Source of the DNA: Fragum whitleyi
Lineage: Eukaryota; Mollusca; Bivalvia; Cardiida; Cardiidae
Assembly: GCA_948146395.1 (NCBI GenBank)
Contig: OX411544.1
Span: 56,845,642-56,909,641, forward strand
DNA: 64,000 bases
Direction: 5' to 3'
Both the position numbers and the translations under genes were made by a program. Positions 12,195 through 23,460 of the stretch are shown here, piece by piece. The notes beneath the pieces are model-generated. The model made no database searches and had not been told where the DNA came from. It saw nothing but the letters and a program-made list of their open reading frames with translations. Positions within the stretch are counted from its first letter, which is position 1; each line of letters starts with the position of its first letter.

Positions 12195-12430
12195 ATCAAT
12201 TAACCGGCTATAACGAAACTTCACACAAAAGTTGCCCATGACCCAAAGAAATGCCCTATTGTTTCGGGATCATACATGCCAAGGTCATAAATAAACTTTA
12301 ACTGTAAACAGTTTCCACTCTAACTGAACAACCAATTGACCCAAATCATAAAACTTGACACAAATGTTGTCGATAACACAAGAAAGTGCCAAATTTTGCA
12401 GTCACGTAGGTCGGACTCACAATTAAACTT
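12195..12430. repeat. Degenerate two-unit tandem repeat
   Basis: 'gaaacttcacacaaaagttg' with 'aaagaaatgccctattgttt' at 12208-12270 recurs, diverged, as 'aaaacttgacacaaatgttg' with 'aagaaagtgccaaattttg' at 12351-12400. It resembles the tandem cores of pearl-like elements, but no ends were found. Confidence 0.5.
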
Positions 12431-12431
12431 C

Positions 12432-13620
12432 GCCCAAAAATTGTCTTGTGATTCCATCTCCTGAAGTAAAAGACTTCCCTGCGAAAATAGCTTTTCACCA
12501 ACGACAAAGCGCTTTTTGGGGCTCACTATGCAACAATATTAATTTAAAAAATGCAATTGATTAAGTGTCCGCCGGTGCGTCCATTAGTCGGCTGTACGGT
12601 CCGTATCATTTTCTTCCATTTTATCAATTTTCTTTCATCATATTCAGGTCTGTATAGCGATTCAGGGGTTTAAGCGTTTCTCGTTGTTGAAATACATTGA
12701 TTAATATACACCCGTCAAAAGACAGGACGTTTTATATATGATCACCTTTGGTGAACGGGAGGCGTCAGCCTAATTAGTGGCTTGAGGTCACCGTCTCTTG
12801 AACGCATTCCAACTTATCAGTACTTTCAGTACTTTGATTAACTAAAGCAGCCACTCGGAACTTAAGATTGACACCCATTTCACCGTGATGTGGTTGCATG
12901 CTGTTTATGAACAGAAGAACACGTGTTTTATTATTTGCGAACCATCTTTGGTAAGAATCATTTTCACGGGTGTCACTAGACTGGTGACCGTTTCTGATGC
13001 TACTATGTGTAAGGTATATACGGTATAAACAAGTTTAGGAGTTTTTGAAGTTAACACCTAAAAACATATGTTTCCGGCAAATTACTACAAGTTGCAATAT
13101 CGATGGCTTAGAGCAAAATGACACAAACTTTGTTTGTGCTAAACCCTCCATATGCCTACGCGGATCATCTAAACGCCCGATTTAAAATTTTCAACTCCAT
13201 TTTGTATTTAAAGGGGAATTTTCATTATCTTCACATGATAAAGAATTCTAGTATTACGCCATTATCGAAATAAACTGTAATATTGCGGAGAGAAGTCTTG
13301 ACAAATACTTAATTGAATCTAATTGGGCACTACTTTATTTATTCAGCTATTCAGAACCCACTGGGTCTTCCTGTCGTACTAACACTGGTGAACGAAAATA
13401 TCGTTCACTAAATCTGAAGTTATTTTATTGTCGCAATTTTTCTCTCCTTTTTCAATGTATCTACAATATTGCGAAGTCTATTTTCGATTTCAATGCATAT
13501 TTAAATAACGTCTGCAAATTCTTTGAAATTGGACTAGTCTAAAATTGTTTGGTTTGTAGTAAATCGCTTCGACAACTGAAATTGCAAATTGGTGTCATTT
13601 AAGCAGGTTTTCCTGGAGAC
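12432..13620. other. No gene seen
   Basis: No supported ORF and no repeat boundary recognised. 'gaaatacattgattaatata' followed by 'cacccgt' near 12690 is only loosely like the 23.7 kb array unit. Confidence 0.4.
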
Positions 13621-13627
13621 CGAATCA

Positions 13628-13830
13628 TTTTGGTTGTTTGAATAGGGTTCAATGCCGCTTTTAGTAATCTTTCAGTTATATAGCGAATACGGGAGTACCT
13701 TACAATGTATTCCAGGTATTTTCCACACTTGTCCTACCATTGTATTCTTTGCTAGCCGCCAGCTGCTATCACACATAGGTCTACGATTATCAACCCATTG
13801 GTAGAAGACAGATTCAGAGATTATGAGTGC
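13628..13830 (-). mobile_element. SINE fragment, minus orientation (GGCGTTAAA type)
   Basis: Reads 'gggttcaatgccgctttta', 'cagttatatagcg', 'tgtattccaggtattttcc' and 'gtctacgattatcaacccat', the complement of the 21676 SINE body, without its tRNA head. Confidence 0.8.
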
Positions 13831-13834
13831 CGCC

Positions 13835-14170
13835 ATCGAGTACCAGAAAGTATGTACATGTAATCGTATAGATAAAGACATAGTTTTATAATTTTTGTTC
13901 ACGAATTTTGTTATTTCGTTTGGCAATCGACCATAATATTGTTAATGGCTTTTTAAATAAGTAAAGAATTCGTTATAACAAATCAAGCAAAATACATAGT
14001 TTCAGATTGTTATAAAACTGTTGCCATAGTAAACCTACCCTTTTACGCACCAGCGAATATAAAGTACATGTAATCTAATTGATTAATCTTGATATCATCT
14101 AGACCTACACTATTGAATTAAATACTTAATCAATTTCCTCATTCGCATTTGATAGAATTTTAGATGAAGA
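13835..14170. other. No gene seen
   Basis: AT-rich sequence between a SINE fragment and a pyrimidine tract. Confidence 0.4.
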
Positions 14171-14188
14171 GGTGACGTCGTTGTTACC

Positions 14189-14320
14189 TTCTTCTTCTTC
14201 TTTTCCTCTTCTCCTCCTCCTCCTTCTTCTTCTTCTTCTTCTTCTTTTATTCTTTTATTCTTCTTCATCGTCGCCCTCTTCTTCTCCTCCTTCTTCTTCT
14301 TTTTTCTCATTCTTCTTCAA
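14189..14320. repeat. Pyrimidine-rich TTC/TCC microsatellite
   Basis: Long run of CTT, CCT and TTC units. The Ser/Leu-rich and Glu/Lys-rich ORFs on the two strands are artefacts. Confidence 0.95.
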
Positions 14321-14324
14321 GGAA

Positions 14325-14830
14325 AAACCGAGAGAGACCTCTTATTTCCATATTGGCCATAACTCATACTAGATCTGTGTTCAAGGTGGTAAATGGTACC
14401 CCACATCACCACGCGAATCATTTTAGCGTTTTGTTAATTATGAGCAAAGAGCAGCTTTGTCAGTATATATGAATTTCTCTGGCTTTTGTTTCTTAAGAAT
14501 CGGCTTATAGTAATTGTATTCCCAAATAGGAAATTTTGAGGTACACTTGATAGATTTTTAGACATCGGCAGATTATACATTTCTGTCGCGAAATCAAAGG
14601 GAGGCTTTAGAGATTTTTTTCGTATCAATCAGACTAGCAAGTATAGATGCAGAAGTGTAAGTGAGTGATCATATGTCAATTTTTGTCTATATCTTTTGAC
14701 CTTTGATCGACCCCCAGTGATTTATTGTCAGGTTTTTTTCTATACAGGTAAATGCAAAAAACGATCTTTGAAAAATCACTTAAATTTCTGTGTCTTGAAT
14801 TCAAAATGTAGTAATGAACATGCAGTTCAA
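14325..14830. other. No gene seen
   Basis: Holds one copy of the 'gagtgatcatatgtca' motif at 14665. Nothing else supported. Confidence 0.4.
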
Positions 14831-14837
14831 TGTTACT

Positions 14838-14972
14838 TCTAGGCTAGGAAAGGCTGTAATGGTACTACTGGTGTGAAAAATACCAGGAATCCATTTTTAG
14901 GTGCCGCCGCTATATAACTGAAAAATTCTTGAAAGCGGCGTAAAAACCCATTCAAACAAACAAACTCAAACC
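14838..14972 (+). mobile_element. SINE 3' part (GGCGTTAAA type)
   Basis: 'ggctaggaaaggctgtaatg', 'actggtgtgaaaaatacca', 'tatataactgaaaaattc' and 'gaaagcggcgtaaaaaccca' with a (caaa)n tail. Confidence 0.85.
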
Positions 14973-15112
14973 TGGATTTTGAAATTATATTGAATTAGTG
15001 GGATGAGTGACTTTCTGAGTGAAATTGAAATGGTGTAATCCAATATCGCTAATTTCTTTCAGGAAGAACAAAATTAGCGACATTTATTACCTCCCTTTTA
15101 TAGAATATGTAA

Positions 15113-16369
15113 CACCCCGGTCTCACAGACCCCGATTTAATCCCGATTTCGAAAATTTCAACATCGGCGCGAAATCGGCTAGCTTCGGGAGAGTCGTAGT
15201 GCCTCCTGACTCAAATCGGCATCAATTCGGGATCAAAAATAAATCGGGACAAAAATTTCAACATGCGCAAATTTTTCTCCCGATTTCGAAAATCGTGCCG
15301 AAATCGGCGCACCTCGGTGTACCTCGTACTAAGTCGTCGTTGTTCGTAGTAAGCAAATCGGCGTTATTCGGCAACAGAATCGGTCCTATGTCGGCGTACC
15401 TACTTCGGCGATGAACCCCGAATAACGCCGATGCCATACGAGTAACTCCCGATTCTCGCCGGTGAAGTACGACGAGATACGCGACTAGCAACCCGAGCTA
15501 CACCGACCTACAACGAATAACTACGAACTGCTAAGATATCATCCCGTAGTACTACGAAGTACCCCGATTCCCGAGGATTATAAAAATGTGAATCAACTTT
15601 GTAAACAATTCATCACTTCAAAACCTTTTGAACGAGACGCTTCCCTAAACTTCGATTGGTGGTCCGATGGGCAGGTAGTTCACGCTGCAATAGCTGATGA
15701 AATTGTCCAGTGTTTTGCCTCCTCTCTTTAGTTATCCAAGGCCGTACCCACCATCGCCTTTATTTCCTTTGCTTAAGCTGTATCTGGCGTTGTTTATACT
15801 CAAGCTCTTCAAGACTCTTTTCAACTGGAGCATTTTCCCTTTCCTTAAGTTGAATATAGGGGTAACACGAGATTGCAATTATAACGTCGTCTGTTGTTGT
15901 TGGCATGTTGTCACTCTAATATCCATATGATAACTTATTTTTTTTTTTTTTGCTGTTAAATCACGATTTTTTTTATCCAGTGTACGAAATCGGGGTATAA
16001 TCCTGAAAAAAAAGATATGAAACTCGTAGTCGATCCGGAACTGTCGGCGTATGTCGCAGTATATCTTTGTGCATCGTAGTCCATCGTAGTAAGAAATTGG
16101 GATAGTCGGTCTAGATCGTACTATTTCGTAGTAACTCGGCTCTTAAACTCGGGGTACGTCGGAACGAAATCGGGGCAAAAGCGTAATAAATCGTATCGAA
16201 TCGTAGTTTTTCGCAGCCCGTCGGGAACACACAGCATGTATGTCTACAAATACGCCCCGTCCAAGGATGATCGGAGAAAAACGGCTCGAATTCCTGGTAA
16301 ATCGGAGAAAATGCGTTCTCCCGAAGCACTACGATTATTTTGGAAATCGGGGTCTGTGAGACCGGGGCG
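15113..16369. mobile_element. PIF/Harbinger-like non-autonomous element with CGTAGT/ATCGGG motifs
   Basis: 1257 bp between inverted ends CACCCCGGTCTCACAGACCC and GGGTCTGTGAGACCGGGGCG. It is flanked on both sides by TAA (15110-15112 and 16370-16372), the 3-bp duplication type of PIF/Harbinger elements. The interior is dense in variants of 'aaatcggg', 'gtcgtagt' and 'ccccgatt' in both orientations, concentrated toward both ends, with an AT-rich middle (15600-15960). No transposase domain is seen. The 131-codon frame at 15019-15414 crosses the left end and is not a gene. Confidence 0.8.
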
Positions 16370-16750
16370 TAAGCAAGTTCTTTAAATAGCTTCATTTTTG
16401 TCAAGACAAATCAGACCCTTATCGTTTCAATTATGTCGGTGAAAATGCGATGTTTTTTCTAGCGTTTAATATTTTGAATTCAATTTGTAGTCGTTGATTT
16501 AATCTCTCTTTTTGTTCTTTTTGTGCGTTTTTGAATGTGAATGATTTGAGTTTATAAAATGAATGATTGAAGCGCTGAGTGAGCAATTTAGAATGATTTT
16601 GCTTGGGACGAGTATTAATTTTACTATGTTACTTACTGTACTTCTTTGATTAAAGGTTATGGTACCGCGGGGACGCATCGAACAATACCGTAGCTATACC
16701 AAGAATATAAGTTGTAATTGGTATGATTCGTGCTTGAATTAGCCACTTTC

Positions 16751-16792
16751 ACCCCCCTCCCCCCCCCCCCAAAAAAAGAAAAAAAAAAAACT
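16751..16792. repeat. Poly-C then poly-A tract
   Basis: A run of C (16754-16770) followed by A-rich sequence. Confidence 0.9.
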
Positions 16793-16799
16793 TACAATT

Positions 16800-18030
16800 G
16801 ATTATATCTTTTGAATGGCAAGTGATAGGTTCCTCAAATTCAATACGGCTGGCTGTTGGCTTTGACAAAGACATTCTTGTTGGTATCGACGCCACAAACC
16901 AAACACAACCCTTAAACATTTAAACTTCATCAACAAGAAAGTGTAGTAATTTAGACACGAAACCGACATCAAAATCATTACAGGGTGACCTGAACATCGT
17001 AACTACAACTTGTTCGAGATTGAACGTTTATGTCACCCATATTGCAAAAAGACAGAAAATGACTGACAGCAGCGATATGTTAATTAATTAAATGTTACTA
17101 AAGGTAGTGTTTATTTTATCTTAGGCTACTAAAAATTTCAAATATTCGCAAAGCACAGACTCTAACCAGCCTGTGCATCCGCACAGTCTGATCGTAGTCC
17201 GCACAGTCTGACCCGAGTCTTCACTATGCGTTTAGTAGATAGATAAGATCTCAAAGTATATGTAGGTCATCGGGCAATTTTATATTTACAATATGTGGCT
17301 GCCAATGCTACTCAATGTTTGCACCTAAAGATCATTTCAATTTGTTGGAAATGTTGCGCACAGGCTCATATGTATATATTTTCTCCGAAAAGTACATTTC
17401 AAAAAGGAAACGCCCGTTATTTGATCACCCAAAAATGCACATTAAAAAAATGCACAGTATAAAATGAAACTAGGCCTTGAATCAAGCGTGCACGTACTTT
17501 AACAAAAAGGCACTCGTGATGTATTATTTTGTTCACATTGCACGCACGTATCATATTACTTCGCTCTTTGAATTAAGCAAACTATGTTTAAATGGGTAAA
17601 ACACGTGAGTTTTATTATTATTATTCTGTTATTTCTCTACACTTAAACAGACTATCATAAGTCACAAAAGTTGTACTTTTCAGAAAAAAAATCAAAATTT
17701 TGGTCTAAGAACTCTCGGAAAGTCTCCGATAAAAGACAAATTCCATGCTTTTATACATTATTATATTAAATGGAAAGCCAAGACCTTAATTGCTCTTCTG
17801 ACGGTCAGGATATTCTTATTGTATTTTACTGTTGCCTACGTCACTCAATGTTTGTGCCCCACGTACATGTGAATTTCTTGGAAATATCACGCACAGGCGC
17901 AAAGTGTAGGTAGATTGAACTCCGGTCGACCTTTAAAGAGTTTTAATTGTCTCTTAATACACGGAGTCCTTGGCCTTGTAGCTGGAACGGTGGTTTTGGG
18001 ACCGGAAGCTCCCTGGATCAAATCAGTCTA
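16800..18030. other. No gene seen; small hairpin repeat
   Basis: No supported ORF. At 17157-17220 'agactctaaccagcctgtgc' and 'gcacagtctgacccgagtct' pair as arms of a hairpin; diverged forms recur at 43005-43055, 47460-47525, 54068-54115 and 54955-55010 as 'gatcagcctgyrca'. Confidence 0.5.
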
Positions 18031-18031
18031 A

Positions 18032-18175
18032 ACAGTCTTCAATTCTTTTCTGGGGCTGATCCCTAAAGGTACATAGTGCTTATACAATAGTCAGGTAACG
18101 GTTAATGATTCAGGACTCAGGTAGGAACGTTAACTTACCCGATATCCGGGTACTCGTGTACTCGCCCCAGCTCAA
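18032..18175 (+). repeat. Repeat family G, copy 1
   Basis: 'cagtcttcaattcttttctg' through 'ttatacaatagtcaggtaac', 'gtaatgatccagaac'-like text and 'tactcgccccagctc'. A second copy lies at 47009-47176. Confidence 0.7.
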
Positions 18176-18198
18176 GTTACAAAGGGTACCTTAAGACC

Positions 18199-18557
18199 CA
18201 TTCGGAACCTCGCTCAGACTTTTCCGTAACTTGAAAAGTACCTCGGACGTAAGTGTAGTAATTTTGGGTCATTTTTTAGGTAATTCGGCTCTTGGTGGTA
18301 CTTCGGTTAATACGCATAAAGAAAATCACATTTTGTTAATTCTTTCCGATCGTCTTTCGAGATCTATTGGGCATATAATAATTGGATGACAAAACGCAGT
18401 AAGAGTGTTATATTTTGTTTTATGCAACGTCATCCTTAGAGGGATCCTTTTTGTTTGTATCGACATATAAACCCACGTGCGATATGACGCGCTTTCATGG
18501 CTGCGCCCGTATTATTCCCGAGGTCTATTCCGTAGAATCGCCGAAGGTTCCCGATTG
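18199..18557 (+). mobile_element. Mutator-like MITE, family C, best-bounded copy
   Basis: 359 bp, CATTCGGAACCTCGCTCAGA to GGTTCCCGATTG. The perfect 10-bp duplication CCTTAAGACC lies directly outside each end (18189-18198 and 18558-18567). That duplication length and the absence of coding point to Mutator-like transposition. The internal 69-codon ORF is part of the element and unsupported. Confidence 0.92.
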
Positions 18558-18713
18558 CCTTAAGACCATGTCGGATCTGAGCTATCAAAAAACTACCGAC
18601 GGCTTAAAATTGGTTGGTTCGTAATACGTTTAGTTCGTATGAATTTCTCTGGCCCCTTGAAATACGAACTACCGAGATTTTACTGTAGATACCAGAACAC
18701 TTTACAGATTCCC

Positions 18714-18925
18714 GGGCTGGCACACTAACAAATTAATTGTCTTTCGGGTGAGACATTAAACCGAGGTCCCGTGAGATGGTGCTTTACACCGAGCACGTTA
18801 AAGAACAATGGCGGATCTCAGCAGTAATTTCGTCATGTATCCCTGCAATATTCCCCGTAGCAACTTATCGTCTTTTGGGGGCGTCGCTCATATGGACATA
18901 TGTTACGGTAGCGACGATGAATATA
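18714..18925 (+). mobile_element. tRNA-headed SINE with central domain, 5'-truncated copy 2
   Basis: Begins inside the B-box region (cgggctggcacactaac) and continues with 'tgtctttcgggtgagaca', 'ccgaggtcccgtgagat', 'accgagcacgttaaagaac' and the same tail as 8178-8460. Confidence 0.85.
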
Positions 18926-19076
18926 CGAAAAAACACATTCTGCTGGACAGAAAGTATTTGGAGGACACCCTCTTTATTAAGCTAATTTTCTGAATAAAAA
19001 GAGTATTTTGTATCTTTCAAGCAAATTGCGTTGAAATATCTAAAGTGTGTGTGTTGTGACGGAGGTCAAGGGGCAA

Positions 19077-19102
19077 TAATAATAATAATAATAATAATAA
19101 TG

Positions 19103-19139
<37 letters not shown>
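19077..19139. repeat. (AAT)n microsatellite
   Basis: About 20 AAT units with one interruption. Confidence 0.95.
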
Positions 19140-19143
<4 letters not shown>

Positions 19144-19206
19144 AATACCTTTATTTAAAGAAGCTAAAATGTGGAGCCATGTTATACAACATCTTTAATC
19201 ATTGAA

Positions 19207-19354
19207 CAGTAGTAGCTCCGCAAATTTTCGGAACTCGCGATCATTTACAATGTTAACCAAGGTTTCGTAATGAATCATTAGGAGACCTCGGTTAACGCTG
19301 TTAAAGTTTATGACCTCCGAAACGTTGCGGAACTAGTACGGGTCCACCACATTA
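19207..19354. mobile_element. Palindromic MITE, family A, copy 2
   Basis: 'tgttaaccaaggtttcgtaa' with 'gagacctcggttaacgctgt' as inner arms and 'gttgcggaactagtacgggt' then 'ccac' as outer arm. Confidence 0.8.
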
Positions 19355-19447
19355 GGCTTATTTTGATTTAAGCAATCATCGTCTTTGTCACCATGCATCT
19401 AATGGCTACATGGGTTCGAGACCCACTGGAGGCACGCAGTGTATTTT

Positions 19448-19675
19448 GGGCCCGTTTTACTAAACTTCTTACGACAAAATTAATCGTAAGTCAAAATAAA
19501 AAATCGTACCAACTGTTTTCATTTGAAGTTAGATTCTGCCTTGCAATATCTAATAGGAATCGTCTTCTAAAGATGCATGGCTTAATTCCGTATTTAGTGA
19601 CTACAGTAGAAGAAACTGTTATTTTTGACTTACAAAATGATCGTAAGATGTTTAGTTAAATGGACTCCTGGTCCA
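19448..19675. mobile_element. MITE with GGGCCCGTTTTACTAAAC ends
   Basis: 'cccgttttactaaacttctt' with 'acgacaaaattaatcgtaag' on the left pairs with 'gacttacaaaatgatcgtaa' and 'gatgtttagttaaatggact' on the right. Similar in style to the 9110 family. Confidence 0.6.
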
Positions 19676-19679
19676 CCCA

Positions 19680-20135
19680 GCTTTGAAAGTGGGTAGTAGT
19701 GATTAGAATACAATACTGTTCACTCTACGTTCATGATGAAATCGGGTCTGAGTTAAAACATGGTTGGAAATAAGAGTATCCCGACAATTTATCGTGTTAT
19801 TCTTGAGGAAAAAAGTCCGTGCGGAGTAAGCAAACTTTCTCTTTATTTAGGATCGTTTCACCCTATCTATGATCTATACCTATATAATTTGTGCATATAC
19901 CGAATCCGACAATAAACAGGCAAATCAAATTATCCCATTAAAAGCAATCATGCAGCCTTGCGGTGGATTTGCTAATAATATCGCAACATTTAATCGTGTC
20001 TTTTTTTATTCTAATTATCATTTCGTTCTCATTTCATGTAAAACAAAACGGGAAAAGTTCGCCATTTTGGAGCTACATCGTGCGCAAGCACGCTAGACAT
20101 CTGCGTGCACAAAAGTTTTCACATGGGTATTTATA
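19680..20135. other. No gene seen
   Basis: A 75-codon frame at 19869-20096 has no recognisable features. Nothing else supported. Confidence 0.4.
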
Positions 20136-20138
20136 CAC

Positions 20139-20398
20139 GTGAACCGTCACGCGAAAAGGGACCATCTGGGTAGTGCGAGAAGTGTCGACTCTAGTCCGAC
20201 TGCGCGGACTGCGCAGACTGACTAGGGTCGACACTTTTCGCACTTTGCTTATTATCTGAATCTAGAATGATCAATCTACCTTCCCGTGAAAGAATTTTTA
20301 AAATGGGACCTATGGCTGACCTGTACTAGAGCCAATCGCTTTTTCAAATGTTTATTTTACGGAGTTCCCGGATGGTCCCTTTTCGCGTGACGGGTCAC
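20139..20398. mobile_element. Inverted-repeat element (GTCACGCGAAAAGGGACCA)
   Basis: Ends are about 30-bp inverted repeats containing GTCACGCGAAAAGGGACCAT. Just inside the left arm is a second palindrome, 'gcgagaagtgtcgactctag' pairing with 'ctagggtcgacacttttcgc' around 'actgcgcggactgcgcag'. Related inner text occurs at 33820-33895. Confidence 0.8.
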
Positions 20399-20419
20399 AT
20401 GTTTTTATTCGCACAATCT

Positions 20420-20447
20420 CAAAAAAAAAAAAAAAAAAAAAAAAAAT
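20420..20447. repeat. Poly-A run
   Basis: About 27 A. Confidence 0.95.
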
Positions 20448-20582
20448 CAGACAAATCTTTAAGTTATGCAGGACATCAATCTTATTAAATGCAATTTGAT
20501 TGTTTGTTTGTTTGTTCGTTTGTTGGCTGGGTTTAACGCCACTGTCAAAAGTTTTTCAGTCATATTACTGCAACAGTAGACT

Positions 20583-20850
20583 AGAGGTGCGTTTTTTTAC
20601 ATTAAGATGACATTTTCCGCTAAATAAGATTATTAAGCCGTCATAAGAAACGATTTTCGATATTTTGAGTGAAAACATTCGACTTCTTCAAGGCTACTCG
20701 TTTTAAGCCAATGCAAAAGCATCTTCGTGTCCTCATTAAGATATCTTAAGATTCTTATTTTGCCGCTTAAAAAATCTTAATCTAAAAAACTTTACATCTT
20801 AAAAATCTTGATAAGATTCTTAAGAATCTTTATCTAAGAAACGCACCTCT
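20583..20850. mobile_element. MITE with AGAGGTGCGTTT ends
   Basis: AGAGGTGCGTTT at the left and AAACGCACCTCT at the right. The inside repeats 'aagattcttaa' and 'atcttaa' in both orientations. A SINE 3' fragment in minus orientation (ggctgggtttaacgccact) lies just to the left at 20528-20572. Confidence 0.75.
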
Positions 20851-20854
20851 GATT

Positions 20855-21080
20855 TTCTCGTTTGCCTATTTCTCTCAACAGTACTACCAATAGGCCTACG
20901 CCCTATCCTTAACTTCAGTTGCCATTCTTCAATTATGTGTACCAATTTCCGACAAATGGTGAGACAAAAATGTCAAGGAGGTTATGCCTTTACTATGTCG
21001 CTACGGCATAGATAAGCCACACCCTGCCCGGTCTCAGAAATTGACGGAAATGTATTGAAAATTGAGAGGACATTTGAAAA
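20855..21080. other. No gene seen
   Basis: Unremarkable sequence between two MITEs. Confidence 0.4.
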
Positions 21081-21082
21081 TT

Positions 21083-21593
21083 CGCCCGGACTTTTCCGTA
21101 AACTGGAAAATGTATTGGACATACATGTAGTAATTTTTTAGTCATTTTCCCCCGTAATTCGGCTATTGGTGGTTCTTCGTTTAATGTGCTCAATATAAAG
21201 CAAAATTCTGTTTCGGACTTTTCCGTGAACTAGAAATTACGTCGGACGTAAGTGTAGTAATTCTGAATCATTCTTAGGCAATACGGCTGCTAATGGTATG
21301 CTACTGCGATTAATGCGCTGGAATAAAAACACGATGCGTTAATGCTCGCAGATCGTCTGTGCCGATCTGCTAGGCATATCATAATTTGAAAACAAAACGC
21401 AGTTAAACGCTTCGTTTTGTTATCAAATTAAGAAACCTTCAGTTGTAACCATTCATTGATTTTGTTTTTCGCAACGTCATCTTTAATAACGGTGTCGTAA
21501 CAAAAATCCACGTGCGATATGACGTGCTTTTTTTGTCTTCGCCCTCATTATTCCCGAGGTGTATTCCGTAGAATCGCAGAAGGTTCCCGATTG
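21083..21593 (+). mobile_element. Mutator-like MITE family C, two overlapping copies
   Basis: A 5' part (21083-21200, 'cggacttttccgtaaactgg') is followed by a second 5' part from about 21209 ('cggacttttccgtgaacta'), which runs to the family end GGTTCCCGATTG at 21593. This is either a nested insertion or a partial tandem duplication. Confidence 0.75.
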
Positions 21594-21675
21594 AGTAAAG
21601 ATTATGTTCTCACTGTAAGGCTCTGTCGATCAGGTAAGAAATGAATTCGTGTATCGTCTGTTTTCAAATTCTTTA

Positions 21676-21965
21676 CAGCCGCCGTCATAGCGCAGGTGGT
21701 AGCGCGTCGGACTGTCAATCTAGAGTTCGCGGGTTCGATCCCCGACGGCGACACTCATTCTTTCCGACTATTTGTCTCTCACCAATGTGTTGATAATCGT
21801 AGACCTATGTGAGATAGCGACTGGAGGCTAGGAAAGAATGTGGTGGTTGTACTGGTGAGAGAAATACCAGGAATCTATTTTTAGGTGCTCCAGCCGCCGC
21901 GATATAATTAAAATAATGTTTAAAGCGGCGTTAAACTCTATTTAATCAATTAATCAATCAATTCA
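21676..21965 (+). mobile_element. Complete tRNA-headed SINE (GGCGTTAAA type)
   Basis: The head 'gccgtcatagcgcaggtgg' with B box 'gcgggttcgatccccgac' could fold as a tRNA with anticodon position GTC (Asp-like), but it runs straight into the SINE body. The body contains 'ccaatgtgttgataatcgta', 'ggaggctaggaaagaatg', 'ctggtgagagaaatacca' and 'ggtgctccagccgccgcgat'. The end is 'gcggcgttaaactc' plus (aatc)n. This is the reference copy for the fragments listed here. Confidence 0.92.
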
Positions 21966-22351
21966 AATTCTTTACTCCGAAATGAATACCATACTTGTGT
22001 GTGACGCCCATTCACTGAGCGGAGCAAGGGTGTCTTCGACTTCTTAATTTGGTTTCTTAAACATGGAAAGCTTCGAAACGTGTACGAGGAATTTGGTAAA
22101 TTGTGTTCAACGATATCCCTTCATGGCCTGCTTGGTCTAATACAACGTTGGTTTACGAAACAATCTCTGAATAATGAATTCCGTATAATTTATCATATCT
22201 ATCTCGTTACTCATTGTTTTATTTCCAGTTCCACAACAGACGGTTTTCTATTTCCGTCTGGGTAAGGAGCAAGTAAATTGACGCGAAACACGATTATCTT
22301 TGATTGACTGATATAGCAATAATATCGCATGTACTGGCTTTCACGTACTGA

Positions 22352-22405
22352 CGGAATTTAGTTACTGTGAAATACAATATACACCTCGTTTGTTAAATCG
22401 GGCTG
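22352..22405 (+). repeat. Isolated unit of the 23.7-25.8 kb minisatellite
   Basis: 'actgacggaatttagttact' followed by 'gaaatacaatatacacctcg' matches the array unit, 1.3 kb before the array proper. Confidence 0.65.
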
Positions 22406-22519
22406 TGAAGCCCGAATTTATATTTAACGTTTTCCAGACATCCAATCTATTGGACACACTACATTTTTACCTTTATCTTCTGAGCAGTGTGTCCGAGCCA
22501 AACTATGTGTTTTCAAACA

Positions 22520-23085
22520 CCGAAGAAACAGCCTTTTCAGTCATAATCTACAAACTTTTTTTATCTTATTTACTTTTGCGACAAATAAAAAAGAGGCTTA
22601 TACAAAATTTGATGTAATTTTCTCTTTTAGTAATTACCAGTTAGTATTTTCAGTGTTAATAACAAGATTTTCGGTTGAGTATAGGAGTTGAAACGTACAA
22701 TAGGTTAACTGTATAATGAATTTGTAGCAGTTACAATATAACTGCTCTGATTTTTTTCTCGAACGGTCATTTACCAGTTGTAGGACTGACAACCAATCAA
22801 ATTCAGTTATGATTATCACGTGGTCAAAACCCACGCTTACCGAGGCTTGACATTTACATTTTGCGTGTTATCCACTGAGCTGTTTGTCTTTATTTGTTCA
22901 AGACAAACAAAGCAGAAACGGCCCTTTTGGTTACAATCTACATCTTTTTTATCTCTTTTACGTTTGCGACAAAAAAGGAAGAGGTTATACATAATTTGAT
23001 GTAATTTTCGTTTTTAGTAATTACCAATTAGTGTTTTTAGCGGTTTTACAAGCTTTTCGGTTGAGTAAAGGAATTGAAATTTACT
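22520..23085. repeat. Direct repeat of about 180 bp, two copies
   Basis: 22520-22700 and 22910-23085 share 'gaaacagccttttcagtcat'-like text, 'atgtaattttc', 'tttagtaattaccagttag' and 'ttttcggttgagta'. Neither has coding content. Confidence 0.7.
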
Positions 23086-23392
23086 CAAGCCGCAGTAACG
23101 AGATTTATAACAACACCTACGAAATATTGTTTGTCCGATATTGCGTCATTGTTAACTGGATAAAATCGTTCCCCATTGTGTTCTAACTTTTAGCTCTCTG
23201 CCAAAGGGCTTTTCCAGTCCACTGGACCAAGGCTAAATAATTTTGTTGAAATTTCATGTGCAATTTTGGCATCTCTACTGTTACTGTGCCTATACACTGC
23301 AGAGACTTGGCCGGGATTTGCCATTATCTGCCTCCAAATAAAAATGCTTCCCTCAGGCATCAAATTGATGCCGGTTCTACCCCCTTGACGTC

Positions 23393-23460
23393 TGACCGTA
23401 TAGCGCAGTTGGTAGCATGTTGGATAATCAATCTTAGTTGAACTGGGTTAAGTCCCGAGT
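23393..23460 (+). mobile_element. tRNA-like SINE head, decayed
   Basis: 'gaccgtatagcgcagttggt' and 'gaactgggttaagtcccgag' look like decayed A and B boxes of the 21676 SINE head. Confidence 0.55.

Noticed and set aside
15019..15414. 131-codon plus-strand ORF
   Set aside because: It crosses the left boundary of the Harbinger-like element and reads repeated ATCGGG/CGTAGT words.
21676..21752. Possible tRNA-Asp gene
   Set aside because: The tRNA-like part continues without a break into a SINE body found repeatedly in the window, so it is a SINE promoter head.
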